Notes under the pieces: generated by a model
What the model saw: the letters and a program-made list of their open reading frames with translations, nothing else
The model's database searches: none
Told to the model about the DNA's origin: nothing
Made by a program: the position numbers and the translations under genes
Origin: Shimia sp.
GTDB taxonomy: Bacteria; Pseudomonadota; Alphaproteobacteria; Rhodobacterales; Rhodobacteraceae
Reading direction: 5' to 3'
DNA: 47,840 nucleotides
NCBI GenBank assembly: GCA_024224295.1
Contig: JAAENN010000268.1
Span: 1-47,840, forward strand
In this document: positions 1-9,414 of the stretch, piece after piece
How positions within the stretch are numbered: position 1 is the stretch's first letter
How the letters are laid out: each line of letters opens with the position of its first letter

Positions 1-144
1 AGGGAAAGGATCAAACGGAAGACATTCGAAGCGCGACGCTTGCATCACAGCAAACACGCCGCATAATCACACAAACCAGATGAGCCAAACTCTCTCTTAG
101 TTTAAACCGCCATTGGTTCCAAAAACTCTGACGACGGACACGGA

Positions 145-849
145 TTGCGCGGAACAAAGTCAAGCACAGTTGGTTTTGCAAGTTTCGGCTTTGATTTGTT
201 GGAGGCGGAAGGACGGCAATATGACGATTTACAGCTGCGCAGTCGATTTGGCCTTCGGCTCTTGTCCGCTAAAACCACAGCATCGGTCGCAGCTTTTGCC
301 AATACGCGCGTCCTTGCGGGAGACCACTACGAAGATGCCTTCGGCCTCGAAGTTCAGGGGGAACGGCGTAGTCTGATTGGGGGATCTGCCTACGGACGTC
401 TGTCTTATGCCCGGATCGATAATCATATCAGCAGTGGCTTGGATGGCAGTGAACTCAAAGGTCTGTTGGGATTTCGTCGGTCTGTTGGCGGGCGCGCCGT
501 TTTGGGGACTGAAATTGCCTATGAACGTCGCAACACAGACACAGCCTCACTTGCCTATCAGTCTTTGGAGTGGAGTGTGTATTCCACGATTGATGTACAG
601 AAGGGTTGGACGTTGCGGCCACGGTTGTTTGTGCGCCAGAAAGATTTCCGTAACCCAAGTGCCGCGTTTCAGGCGGATCGCGATGAGATGATTTACGGTG
701 GCAGCCTGCGGGTAGAGCGGTCCGATCTGTTTATCGCAGGGGCGTACACACCCTACTTTCAAATCGATGCGGAGCGGGGGCGTAGTGATATTGCGGCGTT
801 CAGCTATCGCTCGGTTGGGGTGCAGTTTGGCGTGGAGCGGCGGTTCTGA
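145..849 (+). CDS. C-terminal part of a Slam-like outer-membrane beta-barrel protein, 5' end broken
   Basis: The product is about 234 residues of alternating polar/hydrophobic strands rich in Arg, Tyr and Gly. It ends in Arg-Phe, the usual C-terminal signature of outer-membrane barrels. The strand pattern resembles the barrel of surface lipoprotein assembly modifier (Slam) proteins, which help move lipoproteins to the cell surface; that family call is inference. No signal peptide or TPR N-terminal part is present. The only in-frame start is a TTG at 145, and the frame is closed by stops at 64-66 and 103-105. A strand-like tract lies in another frame just upstream (84-128), so the 5' part is probably frameshifted or lost. 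The 3' end overlaps the opposite-strand DMT gene by about 50 bp. Confidence 0.45.
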   Translation: MRGTKSSTVGFASFGFDLLEAEGRQYDDLQLRSRFGLRLLSAKTTASVAAFANTRVLAGDHYEDAFGLEVQGERRSLIGGSAYGRLSYARIDNHISSGLDGSELKGLLGFRRSVGGRAVLGTEIAYERRNTDTASLAYQSLEWSVYSTIDVQKGWTLRPRLFVRQKDFRNPSAAFQADRDEMIYGGSLRVERSDLFIAGAYTPYFQIDAERGRSDIAAFSYRSVGVQFGVERRF

Positions 850-1675
850 TCTTTGACAGCAGGGCAGACGTCAGGCCTGCGCCAATGATCAGGGTGAGGC
901 CGAGCCATGTCATCGTGTCGGGCAGGTCGCCAAACACCAGCCAGCCAAGCGCCACGGCGCTGACCAGTTGGAGATAGACAAACGGCGCAAGTATGGCGGC
1001 TTCGGCGCGGGCATAAGCAAACAGCAGCAGGAAGTTGCCCCCCATGGACAGGATCGCGCTGGTGGCGGTGAGGCCAGCCAGTGTTGGCGACATTGGCGGG
1101 ATTTCTGTGAGGCAGAAGGGGGTCATCATCACGGCGGCCAAAAACAGCTGGGTGAAGAGCAGGCCGGTTGGACGGGCGATGGGGGCGACCCAGCGTGACG
1201 CGGTCAGGAAGGCGCCGTAGAATAAACCGGCAGCCAAGGCCCACAACAGGCCTGGCGACATGTCAAAGCTGGGCCGGACCACAAGTAAGACGCCCAGAAA
1301 ACCAAGGCCCATAAGGGCGCTGCGGACGCGGGTAACGGTTTCATTCAGGAGCAGCACGGAGAGCAGGTAGGAAAACAATGGCCCGATGAAGAAGGCGGCA
1401 AAGACGTCGGCGAGTGGGGCGGTCTGCAGGGCGGTTTGGATGCAGGTGATGCCGCCAGTGAGCAAAGCCGCGCGCAGCCAGATGCGCCAATTGGTCAGCA
1501 GCCGCAGGGTGTCCGGGCGCAGAAGGGGGAGGGCAAGGAGGCTGCCGAGCACAAAGCGCGACCAGGCGACAAACAGCGGGCTGGTGCCAAAATCTTGTGT
1601 CATGAGTTTGCCAGCGGTGTCCCCGGCAGGGATCATCGACATGGCGGCAAACATCAGAAGGAAGATTTTCCACAT
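800..1675 (-). CDS. DMT-superfamily EamA transporter
   Basis: This is a 291-residue integral membrane protein with about ten hydrophobic segments arranged as two EamA repeats, the usual size and layout for drug/metabolite-transporter exporters of the inner membrane. The substrate cannot be predicted. The ATG at 1675 was chosen because the first transmembrane helix begins right after it. The longer open frame to 1933 would add an 86-residue tail of non-membrane character and would run through dacB. It is divergent from dacB, with 121 bp between them. A second, only distantly similar EamA gene lies at 14067-14951. Confidence 0.85.
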   Translation of the reverse strand: MWKIFLLMFAAMSMIPAGDTAGKLMTQDFGTSPLFVAWSRFVLGSLLALPLLRPDTLRLLTNWRIWLRAALLTGGITCIQTALQTAPLADVFAAFFIGPLFSYLLSVLLLNETVTRVRSALMGLGFLGVLLVVRPSFDMSPGLLWALAAGLFYGAFLTASRWVAPIARPTGLLFTQLFLAAVMMTPFCLTEIPPMSPTLAGLTATSAILSMGGNFLLLFAYARAEAAILAPFVYLQLVSAVALGWLVFGDLPDTMTWLGLTLIIGAGLTSALLSKIRTAAPRQTAPQPSDS

Positions 1676-1759
1676 GGGAGCGGCGTAACATGTTTGTTCT
1701 GAGACAAAAAGTCTGTGTATTGATGCGTGATTGAAAACAGAGAATTGCGGATCAGTGGG

Positions 1760-1787
1760 TTGAACGCGGCGGGCGCAAAAGGATAAA
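1760..1787 (+). promoter_or_regulatory. possible dacB promoter giving a near-leaderless mRNA
   Basis: TTGAAC (1760-1765) and GATAAA (1782-1787) are separated by 16 bp. A start site about 7 bp further on would fall within a few bases of the ATG at 1797, and no Shine-Dalgarno sequence is visible before that ATG. The -10 box is only moderately good. Confidence 0.3.
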
Positions 1788-1796
1788 GTTTTAGCT

Positions 1797-3296
1797 ATGA
1801 CGAAGGTTTTTTCTCGCCGAGCGTTTTTGAGTTTGAGTGCTGCGTCGCTTGGTACGTCCGTTTTGGCAGATGCACCAACCCGGTCGTTACGGCCTGTTTT
1901 GCGCCCCGCGGGGGTGAAGACGGGACCTGTCAAATCGGTGCCAGCAGCGGACGCTTTGATCCGCGAAAGTGGGCTGACCGGGAAGGTCAGTTTTGCAGTG
2001 GCGCGGATGGGCGATGGCGCGGTTCTGGAAGGCCATCAGGCCAGCAGTGGATTGCCTCCTGCCAGTGTCACGAAAGTTCTCACAGCTCTCTATGCTTTGG
2101 CATATCTCGGGCCAACCCATCGGTTTCAGACCAGTTTGGTGGCAGTGGGCAATATCTCCAACGGTGTTCTGCGCGGAGATCTTGTGCTGCGTGGTGGCGG
2201 CGATCCAACCTTAGACACGAATGGCCTGGCAGACTTGGCACGCACGTTGAAAGCTGCAGGGATTCGGGAGGTTACCGGTCAGTTTCTGGTTTGGGGCGGA
2301 GCGTTACCTTCGGTGAAGCGGATCGACAAGAAACAACCGGATCATGCAGGGTATAATCCGGCCGTGTCGGGCATCGCGCTGAATTACAATCGAGTGCATT
2401 TTGAATGGAAACGCGGGTCTAACGGCTATTCGGTCGCCATGGATGGGCGCAGCGACAAATACCGGCCAGAGGTCGAGGTGGCGCGCATGAAAATCGTGAA
2501 CCGCAGCGTACCGGTATATACTTACACGTCGAAAGGTGGGCGGGATCATTGGACCGTCGCCAGTGGTGCGCTTGGCAAGGGCGGTGCGCGGTGGTTGCCG
2601 ATGCGTGAACCCGAAGTCTACGCGGGGGAGGTGTTCCGCACCCTAGCACGGGCGCATGGGATTGCTCTGAAGGCTCCTAAAAGAACGCAAAACCCGCCGC
2701 GCGGTACGGTGTTGGCCCGTAAGCAAAGTCCGGCGTTGCGGGATATAATTAAAGGCATGCTCAAATACTCGACCAATATCACGGCGGAGATGGTGGGTAT
2801 GGCGGCCAGTCAGGCTCGCGGGGTACAGCCGCAATCGGTGAAAGCATCGGCGGCAGCGATGAATACTTGGGCGACAGAAGCACTGGGTATGCGGCATGCC
2901 GCGCTGGTGGATCATTCCGGACTGGGAGAGGCTTCGCGCCTGCGCGCAGATGAAATGGCATTGATGCTGGCACAGGCTGGCCAGCACGCTGTGTTACGTC
3001 CTATCCTGAAAACGATTGCGTTGCGGGATGCCAACGGCAAGGTGAACAAGGGCCATCCTTTAAAGGTGCTTGCCAAGACCGGCACGCTGCATTTTGTCAG
3101 TGCATTGGCGGGGTATGTGAGAACACCGGATGGGCGGGAACTGGCATTTGCAATCTTTGGCGCGGATGTGTCGGCGCGCACCAGATTAATTGGGCCGGAT
3201 CGCGAACGTCCCCAAGGGGCACGCACCTACAATGGGCGTGCCAAGAAACTGCAACAGAAACTAATCGAGCGGTGGGGCACTGTATACGGTGCCTAG
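1797..3296 (+). CDS. dacB: D-alanyl-D-alanine carboxypeptidase/endopeptidase (PBP4 family)
   Basis: This 499-residue periplasmic penicillin-binding protein trims or opens peptidoglycan cross-links. All three active-site motifs are present: SxxK at S90-K93 (SVTK), SxN at S325-N327 (STN) and KTG at 427-429. The long insert between the first two motifs and the total length fit the DacB/S13 family. The N-terminus has SRRAFLSL followed by a hydrophobic stretch and an Ala-rich cleavage region, so export by the Tat route is plausible because the twin Arg is followed by Ala-Phe-Leu. It is divergent from the EamA gene and followed by a 253-bp gap before the kinase array. The fold and activity are safe; the Tat route is inference. 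Confidence 0.93.
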   Translation: MTKVFSRRAFLSLSAASLGTSVLADAPTRSLRPVLRPAGVKTGPVKSVPAADALIRESGLTGKVSFAVARMGDGAVLEGHQASSGLPPASVTKVLTALYALAYLGPTHRFQTSLVAVGNISNGVLRGDLVLRGGGDPTLDTNGLADLARTLKAAGIREVTGQFLVWGGALPSVKRIDKKQPDHAGYNPAVSGIALNYNRVHFEWKRGSNGYSVAMDGRSDKYRPEVEVARMKIVNRSVPVYTYTSKGGRDHWTVASGALGKGGARWLPMREPEVYAGEVFRTLARAHGIALKAPKRTQNPPRGTVLARKQSPALRDIIKGMLKYSTNITAEMVGMAASQARGVQPQSVKASAAAMNTWATEALGMRHAALVDHSGLGEASRLRADEMALMLAQAGQHAVLRPILKTIALRDANGKVNKGHPLKVLAKTGTLHFVSALAGYVRTPDGRELAFAIFGADVSARTRLIGPDRERPQGARTYNGRAKKLQQKLIERWGTVYGA

Positions 3297-3361
3297 TGAG
3301 CGGTTTTAGGTCGAGCTGTGTTCATCCAGCGTGGGTGATCTAATTCTGGACGTCTTAGTTC

Positions 3362-3390
3362 TTGACGGGGCTTTGCGGCGTCGTTGATAC
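3362..3390 (+). promoter_or_regulatory. candidate sigma-70 promoter for the first kinase
   Basis: TTGACG (3362-3367), 17 bp, then TGATAC (3385-3390), inside the 253-bp gap between dacB and the kinase. It would leave a leader of about 150 nt. The -35 box is good and the -10 box is mediocre. Confidence 0.3.
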
Positions 3391-3549
3391 TTTTTAAGGG
3401 GCTCGTGCCCACGCTCACGGCGTGATTGCCGAAAATCCCATCACGTCGTGCTCGAAAATTTGTGCGGCAAGGTGTCGGTACCCAGTTGAGAAAAATATGA
3501 ATTACGTTTTAACGCCCTAATTTGGGGGCCTCAGGTTGCGGGAAAAGAC

Positions 3550-5151
3550 GTGGGGAAACGCGATAAGCTAGTAGAGTTCGCGCTCTTGGAAAAAGTGAAG
3601 ATGGGTGTCTTCGTCCTTGAGCTGGCGGATGATGGTCTACCTCGTTACGTGATGATGAACCAGTCGGCGCGCGAAACGGCTCAGTTGCAACCAGGGTTTG
3701 TCGAAGGCAAGACGGCGGCGGAAATATTTGGAGAAGTCACAGGACGGCGGGCACTCGCCTTGCACCTTGGGGTTGTTAGGTCGGGGCAGGAAACCACGTA
3801 TGAAGTGTCGTTTCCTTTAAAATCAGGGCCAAAGGAAATTCGCACGACGCTAACGCCGATCTACAACGAGGACGGCCAACTTGAGTATCTTTTGGGCACG
3901 TCCGTAGATATTACTTCGGAAAAGCAACGCGATACCGCGCTTGAGCTGATGCATTTGGCCAAAGACGCAGCGGAAGAGGCCAGTGATGCCAAAGAACAGT
4001 GTTTGGCCAATATGAGCCATGAAATCCGCACGCCGATGAATGGTATCATTGGTATGTGTGAGCTTTTGCAGGAAACAGAGCTCAGTAGTCGACAAAGGTT
4101 GTATTCCGACACAATTTTTGGATCCGCCAATGCGCTTTTGGGTATCATCAATGACGTTTTGGATTTCTCCAAAATTCAAGCTGGGAAAATCTCGATCCAC
4201 GATGAGCCGTTTTCGTTGCGACGGCTTGTGCATGAAACACAAACCCTTTTGAGGGTGCGGGCCGACTCCAAAGGGCTCGCGTTTGATGTTGAATACGACA
4301 AGTCAGTCCCTTCGAATTTCCTTGGCGATGCCAGCCGCATTCGGCAGGTGCTTTTGAACCTGATTATCAATGCGATTAAGTTCACCGAACATGGACGGAT
4401 CGATGTTCGCGTAGGCTACCATAAGGAAGCGGCGCGACTACCTTTGACCATTTCGGTGCGTGACACTGGGCGCGGTATTGATGTGGATGAACATGATCTG
4501 GTGTTTTCCGCATTTGAACAAAGCGACAAGCTGGAAACACGCAGCGAAGACGGAACCGGTTTGGGCTTAGCGATATCGCAGGCGCTGGTAGAGCGCATGA
4601 ATGGGAAGATCAAGCTAGATAGCCAGTTGGGGCATGGGTCGACCTTCACGATATACCTTGGCTTGCCCACGACAGATGAGGTGGTGGAAGACTATGAAGT
4701 TGAAGAACCGCTGCTCGCGCCCCATCCGCCGCCTGAGGATGACATGGAGCATCTTCCGGTGCAGGAAAAAAACGGCGCAACGTTGCAGGGGATGAGAATT
4801 CTTGTGGCTGAGGACAATCGAGTTAATCAACTGGTGGTGAGCAAAATGCTGGGCTCGACCGGTGCAGACCTGCATTTTGTCCCAGATGGGGCACAGGCGG
4901 TGGAAGCCTATAAGGCCGGGGAGTGCGATTTGATCCTGATGGATTTGTCGATGCCGGTGCTAGGTGGATTGGAAGCCACGCGCCAGATACGGGCCTATGA
5001 AAAGGCTTCCGAACGGCCTGCCTGTAAGATCATCGCCGTCACGGCAAATGCGCAACCCAGTGATGCTGAGGCTTGCATGGCTGCCGGAATGGACGACTTC
5101 TTAAGCAAACCGTTTCGTAAAGGCGACCTAATCTCTATTATCGAGTGGTGA
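3550..5151 (+). CDS. cytoplasmic PAS hybrid histidine kinase, copy 1
   Basis: The 533-residue hybrid kinase has no transmembrane segment. A PAS sensor lies at about 15-125 and the HisKA helix has the phospho-acceptor H157 in [12 protein letters not shown]. An HATPase domain follows, with its N box around N274, DTGRG at 305-309 and GTGLGL at 335-340. The receiver domain (about 415-533) has acidic residues in AEDN and phospho-acceptor D465 in LMDLSMP. There is no HPt domain, so a separate phosphotransferase or direct output would be needed. GTG 3550 was chosen because it gives the same N-terminal length as the neighbouring copies. The gene is the first of three tandem paralogues and shares the PAS signature DGLPRYV with them. 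The signal is unknown. Confidence 0.88.
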   Translation: MGKRDKLVEFALLEKVKMGVFVLELADDGLPRYVMMNQSARETAQLQPGFVEGKTAAEIFGEVTGRRALALHLGVVRSGQETTYEVSFPLKSGPKEIRTTLTPIYNEDGQLEYLLGTSVDITSEKQRDTALELMHLAKDAAEEASDAKEQCLANMSHEIRTPMNGIIGMCELLQETELSSRQRLYSDTIFGSANALLGIINDVLDFSKIQAGKISIHDEPFSLRRLVHETQTLLRVRADSKGLAFDVEYDKSVPSNFLGDASRIRQVLLNLIINAIKFTEHGRIDVRVGYHKEAARLPLTISVRDTGRGIDVDEHDLVFSAFEQSDKLETRSEDGTGLGLAISQALVERMNGKIKLDSQLGHGSTFTIYLGLPTTDEVVEDYEVEEPLLAPHPPPEDDMEHLPVQEKNGATLQGMRILVAEDNRVNQLVVSKMLGSTGADLHFVPDGAQAVEAYKAGECDLILMDLSMPVLGGLEATRQIRAYEKASERPACKIIAVTANAQPSDAEACMAAGMDDFLSKPFRKGDLISIIEW

Positions 5152-5332
5152 AGAGCGGCCGAAGCCGGTTTTCTGATGTTATTTTGACGTGTTAATGCAA
5201 AGCAATCAGGGAGGATTGCGTCGGGGAGAAGGATCATTTGTGTCCGCTAGCAACAATTTGGTAAGGGTTTTTTAGGTATCAGTTTTAAAATTGGTCAAAC
5301 CCTTCCATTTTTTGGAAAGGATCATCACATGG

Positions 5333-6991
5333 GTGCATTGCGTGACAACCTTGGATTACCCTGATTATGACGCGCTGCTGAATGCGGTCCCGACCACTGT
5401 TTTTGTGTTGAAAGTCGGCGCAGATGGCCTGCCCAGATACGTTATGATGAACCAAGCAGGGCTCGAGCTTGTTAAGCTACGGTCCGAGGATGTTGTGGGT
5501 AAGACGGCTTTTGAGATCTATGGCGGGACCATGGGCGAGCGGGCGCTTAAGAAACACCTGGATACTATCGCCGCTGCAGAACCGGTGACCTATCTGGCGG
5601 TGATCCCTTTTCCCAAGCGTGCACTGGATTTGCGCACCACCTTGACTCCTGTGTTTGGCGCTGATGGATCCGTCAGCCATCTGATTGGGTTCTCGCTTGA
5701 TGTGACCTCTGAGCGGGAGCGGGACGAGGCGTTGGAACTGACCAAAATGGCGAAGGAGAAGGCTGAGGAAGCCAGTTCCGCCAAAGAGCGATTTTTGGCG
5801 AACATGAGCCATGAGATCCGCACGCCGATGAATGGCATTCTTGGTATGTCAGAGCTGATACGCGAGACCGCGTTGACGCCTGAGCAAAAGCTCTATTCCG
5901 ACACGATCTACGGTTCAGCCAATGCGCTTTTGGGCATCGTGAACGACGTCCTTGATTTCTCAAAAATTCAGGCGGAGAAAATCAAGCTACAGAAAGAGCC
6001 CTTTTCACTGTTTCAAGTGATCACGGAAGTGACGACGCTTTTGAGTACGCGGTCGGAAGGCAAGGGGCTTGAGTTGCGCGTGGACTATGGCTCGACGGTG
6101 CCGCGCGGGTTTGTTGGCGATGAGATGCGGGTGCGGCAGGTGCTGACAAATCTGATTGGCAACGCGATCAAGTTTACCGATTTGGGACAAATCATTGTAT
6201 CGGTGACCCATAATCCGCAGGTTGCAACCTTCCCGTTGATCGTTTCAGTAGCGGACACAGGTGTCGGTATTGCACCGGACGCCCGGCAGGGCATTTTTTC
6301 GGCCTTCGAACAGGTGGATGATCCAAGCAGCAATCGCGAAGATGGGACGGGGCTCGGGTTGGCCATTTCGCAGGCGCTTATGGAGTGCATGGGGGGGCTG
6401 ATCTCTGTAGACAGCGTGCTTGGCCAGGGGTCGGTGTTTTCGATGCAACTGAATTTACCTTTGGCGGACGGGACCGATGTGCCGAGTCGTGAGCAAACGA
6501 TCGAAGCACCACGGGCGATGAACGTGGTTTCGGATCCTGAGGTGGAAGAGGCCTTAGAGACAAATACAATTGCGTATGGGATTGTTTCGCAGTCGCTAGA
6601 AGGCCACAAGATCCTGATCGCAGAGGACAATCGGACCAATCAGCTGGTTGTGGGTAAAATGCTTGGGCCAACCGGGGCGGAGTTGCAGTTTGTATCAGAT
6701 GGGAAGCAAGCGATTGAGGCTTACAAAAGCGGCAACTGTGATCTGATTTTGATGGACTTGTCGATGCCGGTTTTGGGCGGGTTGGAGGCAACACGCCAGA
6801 TCCGCGCCTTTGAAAAGGACATGGCGCGGCCTGCGTGTAAGATCATTGCATTGACGGCCAATGCGCAACCCAGTGACACGGCCGCATGTCTGGATGCGGG
6901 AATGGACTACTTTCTCAGCAAGCCATTTCGAAAGGGAGACTTGTTGTCGGTGATTGCGAACCAAAGTGGCGGCTCTCCAAACTTGTGCTAA
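5333..6991 (+). CDS. cytoplasmic PAS hybrid histidine kinase, copy 2
   Basis: About 552 residues, with the same domain order as the upstream gene: PAS (about 18-128), HisKA with H160, HATPase with DTGVGI and GTGLGL, and a receiver with D475 in LMDLSMP. No transmembrane helix is visible. The linker between kinase and receiver is the most diverged part. The start is uncertain: a TTG at 5291 is possible. GTG 5333, twelve bases after a GGAAAGG tract, or GTG 5342 fits the N-terminal length of the two sister copies better. The gene is separated from copy 1 by about 180 bp and from copy 3 by 193 bp, so each copy probably has its own expression signals. Confidence 0.88.
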   Translation: MHCVTTLDYPDYDALLNAVPTTVFVLKVGADGLPRYVMMNQAGLELVKLRSEDVVGKTAFEIYGGTMGERALKKHLDTIAAAEPVTYLAVIPFPKRALDLRTTLTPVFGADGSVSHLIGFSLDVTSERERDEALELTKMAKEKAEEASSAKERFLANMSHEIRTPMNGILGMSELIRETALTPEQKLYSDTIYGSANALLGIVNDVLDFSKIQAEKIKLQKEPFSLFQVITEVTTLLSTRSEGKGLELRVDYGSTVPRGFVGDEMRVRQVLTNLIGNAIKFTDLGQIIVSVTHNPQVATFPLIVSVADTGVGIAPDARQGIFSAFEQVDDPSSNREDGTGLGLAISQALMECMGGLISVDSVLGQGSVFSMQLNLPLADGTDVPSREQTIEAPRAMNVVSDPEVEEALETNTIAYGIVSQSLEGHKILIAEDNRTNQLVVGKMLGPTGAELQFVSDGKQAIEAYKSGNCDLILMDLSMPVLGGLEATRQIRAFEKDMARPACKIIALTANAQPSDTAACLDAGMDYFLSKPFRKGDLLSVIANQSGGSPNLC

Positions 6992-7184
6992 GGCATCCCT
7001 TAACAGGTACACCAAAGGTCGTATGGCCGCTGGTTCTGCTTATGCTTGAACCAATTCCGAATTTAGAATTTATTAAAAAGACGTTGTGAAACTGCGGCGT
7101 ACCTAAACGCCAGCTTGCATTCGGTTTGTCCGCTTGCCTTGGGCTTGGCCGGCGGCACTGTGAAAAGATATCAAGGGGAAAAAT

Positions 7185-8832
7185 GTGAGAGACGGTGAAG
7201 AGAGTGATCCGTTTGCCCTGTTGGACTCGATTGCTTTTTCGGTGTTTGTGCTGGAAGTGGGCGAAGATGGCCTGCCGCGTTACGTGGCGGCCAACGCCCC
7301 AGCGTTAGAACATACCGACTTTTCTATTGACGACGTTATTGGGAAGACTGCGCTTGAAGTATTTGGCGATCGCGTCGGACAGCGCGGGCTGGCGCATCAT
7401 CTGAGTGTTGTGGCGCAGGCAGAGGAGGTGACCTACGAGGTGCCTTTCCCGCAAGCCAACCGTGTGGCGTTGATGCGCACAACACTAAGTCCACTGTTCA
7501 ATCGACAGGGCAAGTTGACCCACCTTGTCGGCTCTTCCATGGATGTTTCTGCCAATAAAGAACGCGACGATGCGTTGGAACTCACGCGGATTGCCAAGGA
7601 CAAGGCCGAGCAGGCGGTGCGCGCCAAAGAGCGGTTTTTGGCCAATGTAAGCCATGAAATCCGCACGCCGATGAATGGCATCATGGGCATGTGCGAGCTG
7701 TTGAGAGAAACCGCGCTGGATGATCAGCAGCGGCTTTTTTCCGAGACGATTTATAATTCCGCTAATGCGTTGCTGGAGATTGTGAATGACGTACTGGATT
7801 TTTCGAAAATCCAGTCCGACACCATCTCGTTGCATGTTGAGGCGTTTTCCTTGCGGGACCTTATTGCAGAGACCGTCACTTTGTTGGGGCCACGGGCGTT
7901 GAGAAAAGGGCTCGTCCTTGTGCAAGACTATGCACAAGACGCCCCGGAGGCATTTGTCGGTGACGGCATACGTGTGCGTCAGGTGGTGCTCAACCTGGTG
8001 GGCAATGCGATCAAGTTCACCGAGACTGGTCAGGTCAGCGTAGGCGTAACCTACGTGGGCGGCGCGGTGTTGTCTTTGCAGATCTCGGTGTCGGACACGG
8101 GTGTTGGCATTGCGCCGGAAGATCATGAGATGGTGTTCGCCGCGTTTGAACAGATTGATCGTCCGGAGATGCAGCGTGAAGAAGGCACGGGGCTAGGGTT
8201 GGCGATCTCCCGCGCCGTTGTGGAGCGCATGGGAGGTAAGATGTCGGTGCAAAGCACAAGAGGTGAAGGTTCTACCTTTAAGGTTTGCCTGAACTTCCCG
8301 ACCGCTACCTCGGCGGATGTGCGCGCTGCGCGGGACCGGGCGGAAGCGCAGAGTGACAAGAGCCAACCGCCGCGATTGGATTTTGAATTTGTGCGCTCAT
8401 CAGATCAAGTGCAGGCTGATGTAAGCGAACTTCCCCGCTTGGATGGGCTGAAAGTGCTGGTCGCGGAAGACAACAAGACCAACCAGTTGGTAGTGAAAAA
8501 GATGCTGGCGCCCACTGGGGCGGAATTGACGTTTGTCGAAGATGGTCAGGAGGCTGTGGCAGCCTTTGAAACCGGAGGCTGGGATGTGGTTTTAATGGAC
8601 CTGCTGATGCCGGTCATGGGGGGGGCTGGAGGCCACGCGGCACATTCGTGCGCAGGAGGCTGAGAGCGATCAAAAGCCGTGTAAAATCATCGCGCTGACG
8701 GCCAATTCGCAACCAAGTGATATTGATGCCAGTCTGGAGGCGGGGATGGATGACTTTTTGAGCAAGCCATTCCGCAAGCGCGAGTTATTGTCGATGGTTG
8801 CAAGCGAAGAGCAGTCATCAGGCGGAGCCTGA
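7185..8832 (+). pseudogene. PAS hybrid histidine kinase, copy 3, frameshifted in the receiver domain
   Basis: PAS (about 15-125), HisKA with H157 and HATPase match copies 1 and 2. The receiver begins normally and keeps its phospho-acceptor Asp in VLMDLLMP. It then breaks at a run of eight G (8618-8625), where the reading frame jumps and stops at 8661-8663. Removing one G restores the LEATRHIR continuation and the terminal SKPFRKRELLS, ending at 8832 with a protein of 548 residues. As read, the product is 492 residues with a half receiver. The start is GTG at 7185; the ATG overlapping it meets TGA at once. The slip could be a sequencing error, phase variation or true loss. Confidence 0.75.
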
Positions 8833-8848
8833 TAACCGCCGTTTGGCG

Positions 8849-9271
8849 TCAGACCATGTGGCGGGCGCGGGCGCCGCGCTCGATGCCGGCTGCATGCAGG
8901 CGGTCGATTTCCAGCTCATACCTGATTTCTTCGAGAATGCGCAGTTCGGTTTCTGCAAGTGTCCCGTCCGCAGCCGCAACATCACAGGCCAGCGCATAGG
9001 CGGTTTCAAACAGGTGTGCGGGCAGGTCGTGGCGAACCAAGCCAAACAGTGCGGCAAGCCCGTCTTCCTGTTCAAACAATTCAAACACCAACTGGCTGAC
9101 GTGCTGCATGCGGTCGATGTCATATTCGGCAAAAATCGGCAGGTTGTTGACTGCGACCTGGATTTTGACCAGTTCGGCAGTGCGGATGTTTTCGTCGGAG
9201 GCCGACACGGCAATCATCACGGCGACAAGACAGTCTTGCGGCGTGAGGGTGGTTGGGGTCTTATCCGGCAC
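8849..9271 (-). CDS. TerB-like helical protein
   Basis: A 140-residue acidic all-helical cytosolic protein resembling the TerB/DjlA-N fold. It has the typical paired segments around ADGTLAETELRILEEIR and an N-terminal LVAVMIAVSASDENIRTAE, where acidic clusters would hold a metal ion. TerB-type proteins are linked to tellurite resistance and membrane stress, but single-domain copies like this one have no settled role. GTG 9271 was chosen because AGGAA sits just before it, whereas the open frame to 9472 would cross the lysS start. It converges on the third kinase with a 16-bp gap and is divergent from lysS. Confidence 0.72.
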   Translation of the reverse strand: MPDKTPTTLTPQDCLVAVMIAVSASDENIRTAELVKIQVAVNNLPIFAEYDIDRMQHVSQLVFELFEQEDGLAALFGLVRHDLPAHLFETAYALACDVAAADGTLAETELRILEEIRYELEIDRLHAAGIERGARARHMV

Positions 9272-9414
9272 TGGGAATTCCTTTGAAATAACCTTGTTGC
9301 GGTGCAGAATATTGACTGACCCCGCAAGGAGCAATAGGAAGCGGCGGATTGTCTGGTGTAATGAAGCGCTGGGCATGATTTTGCTGAAACCAATCCCGAC
9401 ATCGGAGATGGACA

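Noticed and set aside
8833-8848. Terminator between the third kinase and the TerB-like gene
   Set aside because: The gap is 16 bp with no convincing stem and no T-run.
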